Shown piece after piece: positions 8,366 through 16,933 of a stretch of DNA of 64,000 nt. Origin of the DNA: Castellaniella sp036379515. Its GTDB lineage: Bacteria > Pseudomonadota > Gammaproteobacteria > Burkholderiales > Burkholderiaceae_B. Each line of letters begins with the position of its first letter. The first letter of the stretch is position 1. The stretch spans positions 1-64,000 of the forward strand of contig NZ_DASVGN010000038.1 in assembly GCF_036379515.1 (NCBI RefSeq), read 5' to 3'. Below the pieces are notes generated by a model, which saw only the letters and a list, made by a program, of their open reading frames with translations, had not been told where the DNA came from and searched no databases. The position numbers and the translations under genes were made by a program.

Positions 8366-9673
8366 TCAGCCTAGCGAGAAGGGGAGCCATAGATAGAGTG
8401 CAGCAAGGGTCAGGAACAAAACCGGTGGAGTGATCAAGAGACCAATCTTCATGTATTGACCCCAACTGATGCGATGTCCCTTGCTGGCCAGAATATGCAG
8501 CCAAAGCAAGGTGGCCAGGCTGCCGATAGGCGTGAATTTCGGTCCCAAGTCGTTGCCAATCACATTGGCGTAGATCATCAGTTCCTGGGTGTGGGTGGCC
8601 ACACCTGCATGATGAATGGCGAGCGCACCCACCAAGGTAGACGGCAAGTTGTTCATCACTGAGGCTACGAAGGCCGCCAGAAACCCGGTTCCAATGGTCG
8701 CGGCAAAGTCACCTCGCGCAGCCAGCCACGTCAATGCATGAGCGCCCAATTCAGTGAGACCGGCTTTGCCCATGCCGTAGACGACCAGGTACATCCCAAG
8801 GGAAAACAGAACGATCTGCCAGGGCGCGTGACGCAATACCCCAGAAACCGATACGGTGGCCGCCCGACCCCGTGGCCACCAGCGTCCCGCAATGGCCATC
8901 AGTATGATTGCCGCACTGCCTGTCACGAATGACACGGGAATGTGCCAGCGGGGAGAGACGAAGTAGACGAGCAAAAGCGCGGCAAGGAGAGGCAGTGCAG
9001 CTCGAAAGACCAGTGGATCCTTGATGGCAGATCGCGGAGGCTCCAGCGCACCGGTGGTGTACTGAGTGAGGATCACCCCGCGAAAGGCGATCCACAGCAC
9101 TCCCAATGTTGCGGCCAGTGCCGCCAGGTCCACCGGGATCATCACGGCGGCATAACGGCCAAACCCCACACCAAAGTAGTTGGCACTGACGATGTTGACC
9201 AGGTTCGAGATGATGAGCGGCAGGCTGGTGGTGTCGGCCACGAAGCCTATCGCGATGATGAAGGCCAGTGTCGCCTTGGGAGCGAGCCTGAGGCGGGCAA
9301 GCAAGGCGATCACGACCGGTGTCAGCAGCAGTGCAGCACCATCGTTCGCAAAGAAAGCGGAGCTCACGGCCCCCAGCACGATGACCAGCAGAAAGAGCCT
9401 CGGTCCTCGTCCGTGTCCCCAGCGCGCGATGTGCAGGGCAGCCCAGGCAAAGAGCCCGGCTTCGTCCAGAATCAGCGAGATAACGATGAGTGCGACGAAG
9501 GTAAAGGTGGCATCCCAGACGATGTGCCAGACAACGATGGTGTCGCTCCACTGCACCACGCCGGTGAGCAGTGCGGCCAGGGCGCCACCCAAGGCGCTCC
9601 AACCGATTTTGAGACCACCCGGGCGCCAGATCACCAGCACTAGGGTGATGACGAAGATTGCCAATGCCAGCAT
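8366..9673 (-). CDS. arsB: ArsB-type arsenite/antimonite efflux permease
   Basis: Encodes 435 residues with about 11-12 membrane segments. It shows ArsB family text: GWSALGGALAALLTGVV, LDEAGLFAWAALHIAR, FFANDGAALLLTPVV, VADTTSLPLIISNLVNI and NNLPSTLVGALAIH. It should extrude As(III) or Sb(III) using the proton gradient, alone or with an ArsA ATPase; no arsA, arsC, arsH or arsR is seen next to it. The start at 9673 has no clear Shine-Dalgarno sequence, so a different start or weak translation is possible. Other members of the ion-transporter superfamily are less likely, given the close match. Confidence 0.85.
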   Translation of the reverse strand: MLALAIFVITLVLVIWRPGGLKIGWSALGGALAALLTGVVQWSDTIVVWHIVWDATFTFVALIVISLILDEAGLFAWAALHIARWGHGRGPRLFLLVIVLGAVSSAFFANDGAALLLTPVVIALLARLRLAPKATLAFIIAIGFVADTTSLPLIISNLVNIVSANYFGVGFGRYAAVMIPVDLAALAATLGVLWIAFRGVILTQYTTGALEPPRSAIKDPLVFRAALPLLAALLLVYFVSPRWHIPVSFVTGSAAIILMAIAGRWWPRGRAATVSVSGVLRHAPWQIVLFSLGMYLVVYGMGKAGLTELGAHALTWLAARGDFAATIGTGFLAAFVASVMNNLPSTLVGALAIHHAGVATHTQELMIYANVIGNDLGPKFTPIGSLATLLWLHILASKGHRISWGQYMKIGLLITPPVLFLTLAALYLWLPFSLG

Positions 9674-9815
9674 GAGGAGGTTTTGAAGTCCGAGGCCGAC
9701 ATCATACGCTGGCGCTATATCCGGCCGGAGGGCGCCCCGGGACGGCCGTCGAAAGCCGGCCGGGGCCGAGTGGCTACAATGATTGCGTCACACTGCATTG
9801 AAGCGAGGAAGCACG

Positions 9816-10664
9816 ATGGCGCAGGATACGGCCAAGGTCTGGTTGATTACTGGGTGCTCGACGGGATTCGGTCGGGCGATGGCGCAGGTGGTTTTGAAGC
9901 ACGGTGAACGCGTGGTCGTTACAGCGCGAGATCGGCAGCGTGTGGCTGATCTGGTGCCCGGCCATGAAGATCAAGTCCTGGCGTTGAGCCTGGACGTGAC
10001 GCGCCCGGACCAGATCCAGGCGGCGGTGGCCGCTGCGACGCAGCGCTTTGGGGCCATCGACGTGCTCGTCAATAACGCAGGCTACGGCTACCAATCTTCA
10101 GTCGAAGAAGGAGACGACACCGAGATTCGTGCCGTATTCGAGACCAATGTATTCGGGCTCTTTGCCCTGACCCGAGCGGTACTGCCTGGCATGCGCGAAC
10201 GCCACCAGGGGTACGTGATCAATATCACTTCCTTGGCAGGCATCTCCGGCTTTGCCGCATCAGGCTATTACGCTGCCACCAAGCACGCTGTGGAAGGCTG
10301 GGCGGATTCCCTACATGCCGAATGCCGTCCTTTGGGCATCCGTGTCACCTGCATTGAGCCGGGGCCTTATCGCACCGACTGGGCCGGACGCTCATTGCAC
10401 CAGACGCCCAGCGTGCTTGCCGATTACGCTGAGACCACTGCACGCAGGCTTGAACTGACCTCCAACGGCAGCGGCCATCAGCCCGGTGACCCTGTCCGGG
10501 CCGCCGAGCTGATTTTTGCCTTGAGCAAAATGGACGAACCTCCTCGCAACGTGGCCTTGGGTACCATGGCCATGGAGAAAGGCGTGGATCGTCTGAAAGA
10601 GAAGCTGGCCGACTTCGAGGCATGGCGCGATCGAAGCCTGGCAACGGAGTTTCCGACGTCTTGA
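9816..10664 (+). CDS. Short-chain dehydrogenase/reductase
   Basis: Encodes 282 residues from the ATG at 9816, preceded by GAGGAAG. Classical SDR motifs are complete: cofactor loop TGCSTGFG at residue 15-22, NNAGYGYQS, ITSLAG containing the catalytic Ser region, and YYAATKHAVEGW with the Tyr-x3-Lys pair. The C-terminal extension (RAAELIFALSKMDEPPRN then LGTMAMEKGVDRLKEKL) matches the long oxidoreductase subgroup annotated only as SDR-family oxidoreductase. The NAD/NADP preference and substrate are unknown. It ends one base before the convergent small gene at 10665. Confidence 0.9.
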   Translation: MAQDTAKVWLITGCSTGFGRAMAQVVLKHGERVVVTARDRQRVADLVPGHEDQVLALSLDVTRPDQIQAAVAAATQRFGAIDVLVNNAGYGYQSSVEEGDDTEIRAVFETNVFGLFALTRAVLPGMRERHQGYVINITSLAGISGFAASGYYAATKHAVEGWADSLHAECRPLGIRVTCIEPGPYRTDWAGRSLHQTPSVLADYAETTARRLELTSNGSGHQPGDPVRAAELIFALSKMDEPPRNVALGTMAMEKGVDRLKEKLADFEAWRDRSLATEFPTS

Positions 10665-10910
10665 TCAGGCGGCGTGGGGGGCCTCGCCCCAACGGCTGGG
10701 GTCCGACTTTTGCAGATCGCGAAGGCGGCCAATCTGGCTCACGGGCAACGTGATGCCAGTGCGTGCGATGCGCCCTACGGGCTTGTAATCCCAATCGGGG
10801 TTGAGGCCTTCGTGGCACAACCAGCCGAACATGCTTTCGGCCTCTGGCCGAAAGCCAGCGAAGAAGTTGTAAACCACCTTGCGAGGCTCGCCGCGCTTAT
10901 GACCCATCAT
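10665..10910 (-). CDS. Small hypothetical protein
   Basis: I do not recognise this 81-residue protein. It starts at tandem ATGs (10910/10907) with AGGAAG seven bases upstream, which is better than the longer frame from 10958. The text is rich in aromatic and charged residues (VVYNFFAGFRPEAES, MFGWLCHEGLNPDWDYK, GRIARTGITLPVSQIGR) and has no signal peptide or membrane helix, so it is probably cytosolic. The stop touches the stop of the SDR gene. Upstream, at 10973-10983, is the inverted-repeat-like element GGGTTTACCCT (minus-strand reading), also found before the small gene at 60036. Confidence 0.65.
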   Translation of the reverse strand: MMGHKRGEPRKVVYNFFAGFRPEAESMFGWLCHEGLNPDWDYKPVGRIARTGITLPVSQIGRLRDLQKSDPSRWGEAPHAA

Positions 10911-11162
10911 GACATCTTCCTGAAAAAGCAGTGATTTGATGTCGCGATCATAGTACAAACCCGAGTTTAATCAGGGTAAACCCATATTCTTGACAGGCTT
11001 TTTTGCTCGTCAATTGCCGCTACCATCAAGAAACACAGGTCATGCTTCAGTCCACTGAACGTTGTGGGCGACTCCCGCAAGAGTTTGCTCAAAACCCGAT
11101 GAATGCCCAGCCTCGGGCGGAGTATGATCATTTCAAATTTACACTTGCCAAGGAGACCACCC

Positions 11163-12284
11163 ATGTCCAACCGTTCGATTCCTCCGTTTCGTGCTGATCA
11201 TGTGGGCAGCCTTCTGCGACCTCATTACCTGCTCGAGGCGCGTGACCGCCACGCCAAAGGAGAAATCGACGCGGCAGCGTTGCGACAGGTCGAAGATCGC
11301 GCTATCACCGAAGCCGTGCACTTCCAGGAAGACATCGGGCTGAAGTCCATCACCGACGGGGAGTTTCGCCGCACCTATTTCCACTTGGACTTTTTACGGC
11401 AGCTGGGCGGCGTGGTCACGGATGACCCCAAGCTTGTCATTGGCGAAGATGGCAAGGAACACTTGCTGCCTCCCGGCATTCGGGTGGTCGACAAAGTCCG
11501 TCACGTGAAGGACATCCAACGCGCTGACTTCCAATATCTGTCCAGCCAGCTTTCGAAGGGCAGTACTCCCAAGGTATCGATTCCTTCTCCCACCATGCTG
11601 CACTTCCGGGGGGGTCGGCACGGCATCAATGAGCAGGCGTATCCAGAGCTGGAGCCCGAATTCTACGAAGACGTGGCCAAGGCCTACGGGCAAGAACTGC
11701 ATAGCCTGTATGACGCCGGTTGCCGTTACGTGCAGATGGATGACACCAACATGGCGTATCTGTGCGACGGACACATGCGCGAAGCTGCACGTCAGCGTGG
11801 TGACGACCCCAATGAACTGCCGCATCGGTATGCAAAATTCATCAATCGGGTCGTCGCGCACAAACCCAAAGACATGGTGTTGGCCATGCACTTGTGCCGG
11901 GGCAACTTCAAGAGCACCTATGCCGCGGAGGGCAACTACGAGCCCGTGGCCGAAGCCCTGCTCTCTGAAATGCACCTGGACGCATATTTCATGGAATACG
12001 ACGACGATCGAAGCGGCGACTTCCGGCCGCTGCGCTTCCTGCCCAAAGGGAAGATCGTTGTCTTGGGGTTGGTGACCACCAAGTTCAGCCCCCTGGAATC
12101 CAAGGATGACCTCAAGCGCCGCATCGACGAGGCGGCCAAGCATGCTCCTATAGAACAGCTGGCCTTGTCGCCGCAGTGCGGCTTCTCCAGCACGGTGCAC
12201 GGCAACAAAGTGTCGGTCGACGACGAGCGCGCCAAGCTGCGCCTTGTAGTCGAAGTTGCGCGTGACGTCTGGGGTGATGCCTGA
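11163..12284 (+). CDS. Core MetE-like (cobalamin-independent methionine synthase II family) methyltransferase
   Basis: Encodes 373 residues from the ATG at 11163, with AAGGAG nine bases upstream. It corresponds only to the C-terminal catalytic barrel of MetE. The opening FRADHVGSLLRPHYLLEAR is typical of this family. The zinc ligands are all visible: MHLCRGN (His and Cys, about residue 243), FMEYDDD (Glu) and SPQCGFSS (Cys, near residue 343). The substrate-binding VQMDDTNMAYLCD is also present. The folate-binding N-terminal half of true MetE is absent, so the methyl donor is unknown. It is the first gene of a five-gene unit with an ABC transporter and a PanB homologue, suggesting one-carbon transfer linked to an imported compound. 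Confidence 0.85.
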   Translation: MSNRSIPPFRADHVGSLLRPHYLLEARDRHAKGEIDAAALRQVEDRAITEAVHFQEDIGLKSITDGEFRRTYFHLDFLRQLGGVVTDDPKLVIGEDGKEHLLPPGIRVVDKVRHVKDIQRADFQYLSSQLSKGSTPKVSIPSPTMLHFRGGRHGINEQAYPELEPEFYEDVAKAYGQELHSLYDAGCRYVQMDDTNMAYLCDGHMREAARQRGDDPNELPHRYAKFINRVVAHKPKDMVLAMHLCRGNFKSTYAAEGNYEPVAEALLSEMHLDAYFMEYDDDRSGDFRPLRFLPKGKIVVLGLVTTKFSPLESKDDLKRRIDEAAKHAPIEQLALSPQCGFSSTVHGNKVSVDDERAKLRLVVEVARDVWGDA

Positions 12285-12305
12285 ACCAGGCGCAAGGAGA
12301 CCAAC

Positions 12306-13373
12306 ATGCACGCAATGACTCTGCCATGGGTGCGACGCACTCTGGTGTCTTTGATTGCTTCAGTGGGGTTTCTCGGTGCCTTTGCGCTTCCCGCCGCGCA
12401 CGCGGCGGATGCGGCAAAGCCGCCCAGCCTGTCGCTCAATGTAGGACAGATCAGCGATTCCGTCGCGTTCTTTCCCATTTTCGTGGCCAAGAAGCAAGGC
12501 TATTTTGCCAAGCACGACCTGCATGTAGGTGACATCCCTTTGCTGGGCACCGGCGCCAAACTGGCTGCTGCGCTGCAGTCGGGCAGCATCGACGTGGCGG
12601 GGGGCAACGGTACTGACCCGCTCAATCTGTATCGCGTCAATAAAGACACGCGCATGATTGCCCAGCTAGTCAACACCTACTACGTTGACATCATCACCGG
12701 CCCGTCTTTTTCGGGGGCACCCGAAACAGCGACATTGGCGGACAAGATCAAGTCATTGAAGGGCAAGAAGATCGGCATCACGGGCCCGGGCAGCGGTACT
12801 CAGGCGTTGGTGGATTACCTCCTGGGTCTGCAGGGGATGAAGTCGTCGACTGACGTCACGCTGGTCTCGCTGGGGTCGAACATGACGGGTGCCCTGGGCG
12901 CTCTCAAGACTCAGCGCGTGGATGCCTTGTCCTTCCCGCAACCCGTAGGGCAGCAGGCTGAAGCGACGCACATTGGCAACATCTACATTTCGCCCACACG
13001 GGGTGATGTTCCTGAAATCAGCCACATGGTTCACGGCGTCGTGTTCACGACCCAGGGTGTGATCGATAAAAAAGGGCCGCAGGTCCGCGCGTTCGTCCTT
13101 GGGGTCGCCGACGCCGAGCATTTCATCCACTCGGCCGATCCGCAGGCAGTGCGCGCCTTGTTCAAGGCGTATCGGCCCACCATGTCGGATGCCACCATCG
13201 ACCGGCTGCTTTCCATCTTGCGTACCGAGATCCCGGCGCAACCCGGAATCAGCCAGGCTGAATTCGATGCCGAGGTTCAATTCAACCTGCAGTCGGGCCT
13301 GATCAAAGAAGCGCCAACGTATGCCACCATGGTGCCGTCCAAGTGGCTGGCCTCTGTTTTGGGCGGGCATTGA
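12306..13373 (+). CDS. ABC transporter substrate-binding protein, NMT1/THI5-like
   Basis: Encodes 355 residues and starts at 12306 after AAGGAGACCAAC. A Sec signal peptide spans residues 1-35 (RRTLVSLIASVGFLGAF, cleavage near AAHAAD). The mature part has the NMT1/SsuA-like fold: VAFFPIFVAKKQGYFAKHD, the GSIDVAGGNG loop, and KIGITGPGSGTQALVDYLL. Relatives bind thiamine precursors, sulfonates, taurine or aromatic acids, so the ligand is open. It lies 21 bases after the MetE-like gene, and its stop overlaps the next ATG (TGATG), so it is translationally linked to the ATPase. Confidence 0.9.
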   Translation: MHAMTLPWVRRTLVSLIASVGFLGAFALPAAHAADAAKPPSLSLNVGQISDSVAFFPIFVAKKQGYFAKHDLHVGDIPLLGTGAKLAAALQSGSIDVAGGNGTDPLNLYRVNKDTRMIAQLVNTYYVDIITGPSFSGAPETATLADKIKSLKGKKIGITGPGSGTQALVDYLLGLQGMKSSTDVTLVSLGSNMTGALGALKTQRVDALSFPQPVGQQAEATHIGNIYISPTRGDVPEISHMVHGVVFTTQGVIDKKGPQVRAFVLGVADAEHFIHSADPQAVRALFKAYRPTMSDATIDRLLSILRTEIPAQPGISQAEFDAEVQFNLQSGLIKEAPTYATMVPSKWLASVLGGH

Positions 13374-14137
13374 TGGCGGCCGTCTACCGTGTCAGCGACG
13401 TCCACAAGCATTTCCGCAAGGAAAATCAGGAGCTCGTGGCGTTGCGGGGCGCCAATCTGACGGTCGAAGAAGGCAGTTTCCTGGTTTTGCTGGGGCGCAG
13501 TGGCTGCGGAAAATCCACGTTGCTGAATTTGCTGGCGGGTCTCACGACAGTCACGGCAGGCGAAATCCGCTACCGTAACGAGCCCGTGTCAGGGCCCCTG
13601 ACCCGTGTGGGCTATCTCACACAGCAAGACACGCTCATGCCCTGGCGCGACGTATTGCACAACATCGCCATGCCGCAAGAAATCCAAGGGGTCGACAAGG
13701 CGACGCGATCTGCGCAGGCGCAGCGGCTCGTCGAACAGGTGGGCCTGGCAGGCTTCGAACGCCACTATCCGCGCGAGCTGTCCGGGGGCATGCGCCGGCG
13801 GGTGAGCATCGCACGCATGCTGTGTGGCGGCCCTGAGACCTTGCTGCTTGACGAGCCCTTCGGGGCCCTCGATGCCCAGTTGCGCAGCGACCTGCAGCGG
13901 CAGCTGCTGGATCTCTGGTCGGGGAGCGGCCGTACGGTCGTGTTCGTCACCCATGACATCGAAGAGGCGCTTGTCTTGGCCGATCGGGTCGTGGTGTTGG
14001 GCCCTTTGGGTTCCATCATGCTGGATGTGGCGGTTGACCTCCCTCGCCCGCGAGATGGCGACGAAATCCGCATACAGCCGGGTTATCTGCACCTGTACCG
14101 CGAGCTGACAGACGCCATCCGGCGCGCAGCACAATGA
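13373..14137 (+). CDS. ABC transporter ATP-binding protein (SsuB/TauB-like)
   Basis: Encodes 254 residues from the ATG at 13373, which shares a base with the stop of the binding-protein gene. Nucleotide-binding elements are complete: Walker A GRSGCGKST, Q-loop YLTQQDTLMPWR, signature LSGGMRRRVS, Walker B TLLLDEPFGALDA and switch His in FVTHDIEEAL. The order Q-loop with MPWR and the DIEEA ending is that of the nitrate/taurine/sulfonate importer group. It should energise the permease downstream at the inner membrane. Confidence 0.93.
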   Translation: MAAVYRVSDVHKHFRKENQELVALRGANLTVEEGSFLVLLGRSGCGKSTLLNLLAGLTTVTAGEIRYRNEPVSGPLTRVGYLTQQDTLMPWRDVLHNIAMPQEIQGVDKATRSAQAQRLVEQVGLAGFERHYPRELSGGMRRRVSIARMLCGGPETLLLDEPFGALDAQLRSDLQRQLLDLWSGSGRTVVFVTHDIEEALVLADRVVVLGPLGSIMLDVAVDLPRPRDGDEIRIQPGYLHLYRELTDAIRRAAQ

Positions 14138-14152
14138 TCCTGGAGCGCTGGC

Positions 14153-14995
14153 ATGACACCCTCTGAACCGACGCCGACCCATCATGGGCCTCTGCTGATT
14201 CCGCTCGAACGCACCTGGTGGCAGCGCAATCGACACACGGTCTGGATCTACGTGGCGCGCATCGCCACACTGATCGTGATCCTCGGCGTGTGGGCTGCCT
14301 TGTCGGGCCCAGTGCTGGACCCGCAGTTCTTTGGTTCGCCCGAAGGGGTGGCCCAATCGCTCATCCAATGGTCGCTGGACGGCACTTTATGGCGTAATGC
14401 CTGGATTACCATCCAGGAGGTCGTGCTGGGATTTGCCCTGGGTGCATTGGCCGGTGCGATTTTTGCGTATCTGATTGCGGCGGTCCGTCCCCTCTGGGAC
14501 GTGCTCATTCCCTACATGCTGGCCTTGTATTCGGTGCCTAAGGTTGCGGTGGCGCCGCTGTTCATCATCTGGTTTGGCATCGGCCTGAGCATGAAGGTGC
14601 TGCTGGCGGCCATTTCGGTCTTCTTCCTGGTATTTCTCAGTACGGCGGCAGGGGTGCAGAATGTAGACGAAGGGCTGAAGAACGCCGTGCGCATGATGGG
14701 CGGTACCCGGCGTGATGTCGCGTTCAAGGTGACGTTGCCGGCGTCCATGGCGGGACTGCTCACAGGGCTGCGCATGTCGATTCCCTACGCTTTGATCGGC
14801 GCGGTGATCGGCGAGCTGGTGGCATCCAACCGCGGCCTTGGATTCTTGATCAGCGACTCTTCGGCGCAGTTCAATACCAGTGGCGTATTCGCTGCGCTGG
14901 TCGTGCTGGCTCTGATCGCGGGCCTCTTGAACATGCTGGTGAATGTATTCGACAAATGGGCCAACCGCTGGAAGCCGCTCGATGCAAACGAGTAG
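14153..14995 (+). CDS. ABC transporter permease (SsuC/TauC-like)
   Basis: Encodes 280 residues with about six membrane helices, the first at residues 37-55. The cytoplasmic coupling loop is the EAA-type stretch about residues 165-195 (VDEGLKNAVRMMGGTRRDV, LPASMAGLLTGLRMS). It belongs to the BPD_transp_1 family and the taurine/sulfonate/NMT1 subgroup. It starts 15 bases after the ATPase gene and completes the importer of this operon. A single permease gene implies a homodimeric channel. Confidence 0.92.
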   Translation: MTPSEPTPTHHGPLLIPLERTWWQRNRHTVWIYVARIATLIVILGVWAALSGPVLDPQFFGSPEGVAQSLIQWSLDGTLWRNAWITIQEVVLGFALGALAGAIFAYLIAAVRPLWDVLIPYMLALYSVPKVAVAPLFIIWFGIGLSMKVLLAAISVFFLVFLSTAAGVQNVDEGLKNAVRMMGGTRRDVAFKVTLPASMAGLLTGLRMSIPYALIGAVIGELVASNRGLGFLISDSSAQFNTSGVFAALVVLALIAGLLNMLVNVFDKWANRWKPLDANE

Positions 14996-15029
14996 GCGGG
15001 TCGGCTCAACGCCTTGAAGGAGGTGCACA

Positions 15030-15857
15030 ATGAGTGTGCATAATCAGACGCAGCGGGTCACGGTCCCGCAATTGATGGCCTGTAAAGGTTCGCAGAAAAT
15101 CGCGGCCCTGACGGCCTATATTGCGCCGATTGCGCGCCTGCTCGACGAGTCGCTGGATCTCATCCTGATCGGTGATTCCACCGCCATGGTGGGCTATGCG
15201 CTGCCCGATACGCTATCCATTTCGGTGGCTACCATGACGGGGCACGCCGCGGCTGTCGTGCGTGCCACCGAGCACGCTTGTGTCATCGTGGACATGCCAT
15301 TTGGCAGCTACCAGCAATCGCCCGCGCAGGCTTTTGCCAATGCGGCCTCGATGGTGGCGGGCAGTGGGGTGGCGGGGGTCAAGCTCGAGGGCGGTGTAGC
15401 CTTGTCCGACACGACACGCTTTTTGGTGGACCGGGGCATCCCGGTGCTTGCGCACGTGGGGCTCATGCCGCAGTACATGAATGTCATGGGTGGCTTCAAG
15501 GCTCAGGGCATGGATGAATCTGCCGCCCAGCGCATCTTGCAAGACGCGCAGGCACAGGAAGCAGCAGGGGCTTTTGGGGTGGTGCTGGAAGGCATCAGCG
15601 AGCCGTTGGCAAGACGGATTACCGAAGCGCTGAAGATTCCGACCATTGGCATTGGCGCCTCACCTCAGTGCGACGGCCAGATTCTGGTCACCGAAGACAT
15701 CCTGGGCCTGAGTGGGGATCGCATTCCAAAATTTGCCTACCGCTTTGGTGACGCAGGCCAGGTGATTCGTGAGGCCGCCCAGCAATATGCAAAAGCGGTG
15801 CGAGAAGGCACCTTTCCGACGCTGGACCAGTGCTTTGGGGTGCACCCCAAAAAGTAA
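15030..15857 (+). CDS. panB: 3-methyl-2-oxobutanoate hydroxymethyltransferase (PanB family)
   Basis: Encodes 275 residues with a strong GAAGGAGG ribosome site. PanB transfers a hydroxymethyl group from 5,10-methylene-tetrahydrofolate to alpha-ketoisovalerate, giving ketopantoate. Metal and substrate residues are present: LIGDSTAMVGY (Asp), VDMPFGSYQQSP (Asp), GVKLEGG (Lys), VVLEGISEPLARR (Glu), and the C-terminal IGIGASPQCDGQILV and IPKFAYRFGD. The usual TAYDA near the N-terminus is TAYIA, so an Asp-to-Ile change sits next to the active site. No panC or panD is nearby; instead it closes an ABC-transporter/MetE-like operon. It may be a specialised paralogue acting on another 2-keto acid. Confidence 0.85.
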   Translation: MSVHNQTQRVTVPQLMACKGSQKIAALTAYIAPIARLLDESLDLILIGDSTAMVGYALPDTLSISVATMTGHAAAVVRATEHACVIVDMPFGSYQQSPAQAFANAASMVAGSGVAGVKLEGGVALSDTTRFLVDRGIPVLAHVGLMPQYMNVMGGFKAQGMDESAAQRILQDAQAQEAAGAFGVVLEGISEPLARRITEALKIPTIGIGASPQCDGQILVTEDILGLSGDRIPKFAYRFGDAGQVIREAAQQYAKAVREGTFPTLDQCFGVHPKK

Positions 15858-15873
15858 CTGCAAATGAGCGCAA

Positions 15874-15952
<79 letters not shown>

Positions 15953-16273
15953 GTGTTCTTCGCTGCCGTGACGCTGGCGCGTCTGGCGAAGAAAGCGGGA
16001 TTATCGCATAGCTTGCCACGTCGCCGTCGTGTGGGGCAGAGCAGAGACAGGGGCGCAGGCTCGTTGCAGCTCGTCACTCGAACGTAAAAGCACAGTGCTA
16101 ACCTGAGCCTTCATGACCTGTCATAACCACGTTGGAACAAGGGGCGTCTCATCCGAAAGATTGCTCCGCCGGTTGTGGTGCAGGGTCTGGCGTTCAAACT
16201 TTTGCAAACGACGCAGACTGGGCTGCCGGCGCATGACAAGGTTCGAAGATCAATATTCTTGGAGGAGGTCAGC
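15953..16273. other. Intergenic region between tRNA and lipoprotein gene
   Basis: About 320 bases without a coding sequence I can support. It must hold the tRNA promoter (minus strand) and the promoter of the lipoprotein gene. TTCTTCGC near 15956 and GCGAAGAA near 15986 could form a stem just upstream of the tRNA. A TATTCT hexamer near 16255 with ATGACA 15 bases before it is a weak promoter candidate for the plus-strand gene. No integrase or att-like repeat flanks the tRNA. Confidence 0.4.
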
Positions 16274-16831
16274 ATGAGTCAATGGACATGGGCGGCCAGG
16301 CTTTTGCTGGTGGGAAGTGCGTTGACCCTTGCGGGCTGTCAGGGTCTTCCGCTAGGGTCGTCTCCAGGCTTCCAGGCCTCGGATACGGTGACTACCTTGC
16401 GCGGTCGGCATGTCACTTCCACTGCACCGCAGCAGCCCGTCACGCCAAGCCGCACGGCAGAACAGCTCCGGGTGTTTCTCTCGGACACGCATCCCCATGC
16501 GGGCTGGGTTCCGGTCCATTTGAAGCCTTCGGGCGAGCTGTACGTGCGTACCGAGGCCATCATCGATCGCAGAGATCTCGTCGGGATTCAGTCAGCTACC
16601 GATCAGGCGGGTGGCGGCATTCTCGTGCTCATCCTCAGTCGCGAGGGCCTGCGCAAGATTCGCGAGGCGACCGCCAACCATCCGGGGCTGCGACTTGCGT
16701 TGGTGGTGGGTCAGACCATGCTCGCTGCGCCAGGCTACACGGCACCGGTACGTGAACAGCAATTGGCATTTGGCGTGGGGTCCGCGCACAATGCGGAGGT
16801 GGCTGCACGCGCTGTCGCGGGGGTGCAATAA
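16274..16831 (+). CDS. Lipoprotein with SecD P1-head-like domain
   Basis: Encodes 185 residues from the ATG at 16274 after GGAGGAGG. A lipoprotein signal peptide is clear: RLLLVGSALTLAGC with the lipidated Cys at residue 20. A Ser/Thr/Pro-rich linker follows (about residues 25-65). The C-terminal half (QAGGGILVLILSREGLRKI, then GLRLALVVGQTML) resembles the P1 head subdomain of SecD found in some stand-alone envelope proteins. The residue after the Cys is Gln, so sorting to the outer membrane is expected. The role is unknown. It lies 102 bases before the acyl-CoA synthetase gene. Confidence 0.75.
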   Translation: MSQWTWAARLLLVGSALTLAGCQGLPLGSSPGFQASDTVTTLRGRHVTSTAPQQPVTPSRTAEQLRVFLSDTHPHAGWVPVHLKPSGELYVRTEAIIDRRDLVGIQSATDQAGGGILVLILSREGLRKIREATANHPGLRLALVVGQTMLAAPGYTAPVREQQLAFGVGSAHNAEVAARAVAGVQ

Positions 16832-16933
16832 GGGCAGGGGAGCAGGCGATGCAGCATCAGCCCGAGCTGTGTGCCCTGCCGTACACCGCGTCGACAAAAG
16901 AACTCACTCAAAGACCAAAGGAGCAAACACGTC

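Noticed and set aside
10911..11162. Possible riboswitch (cobalamin, SAM or TPP) before the MetE-like operon
   Set aside because: The 250-base gap lacks the conserved cores I know (B12 box, SAM kink-turn, TPP CUGAGA). Nothing beyond a possible TTGACA could be supported.
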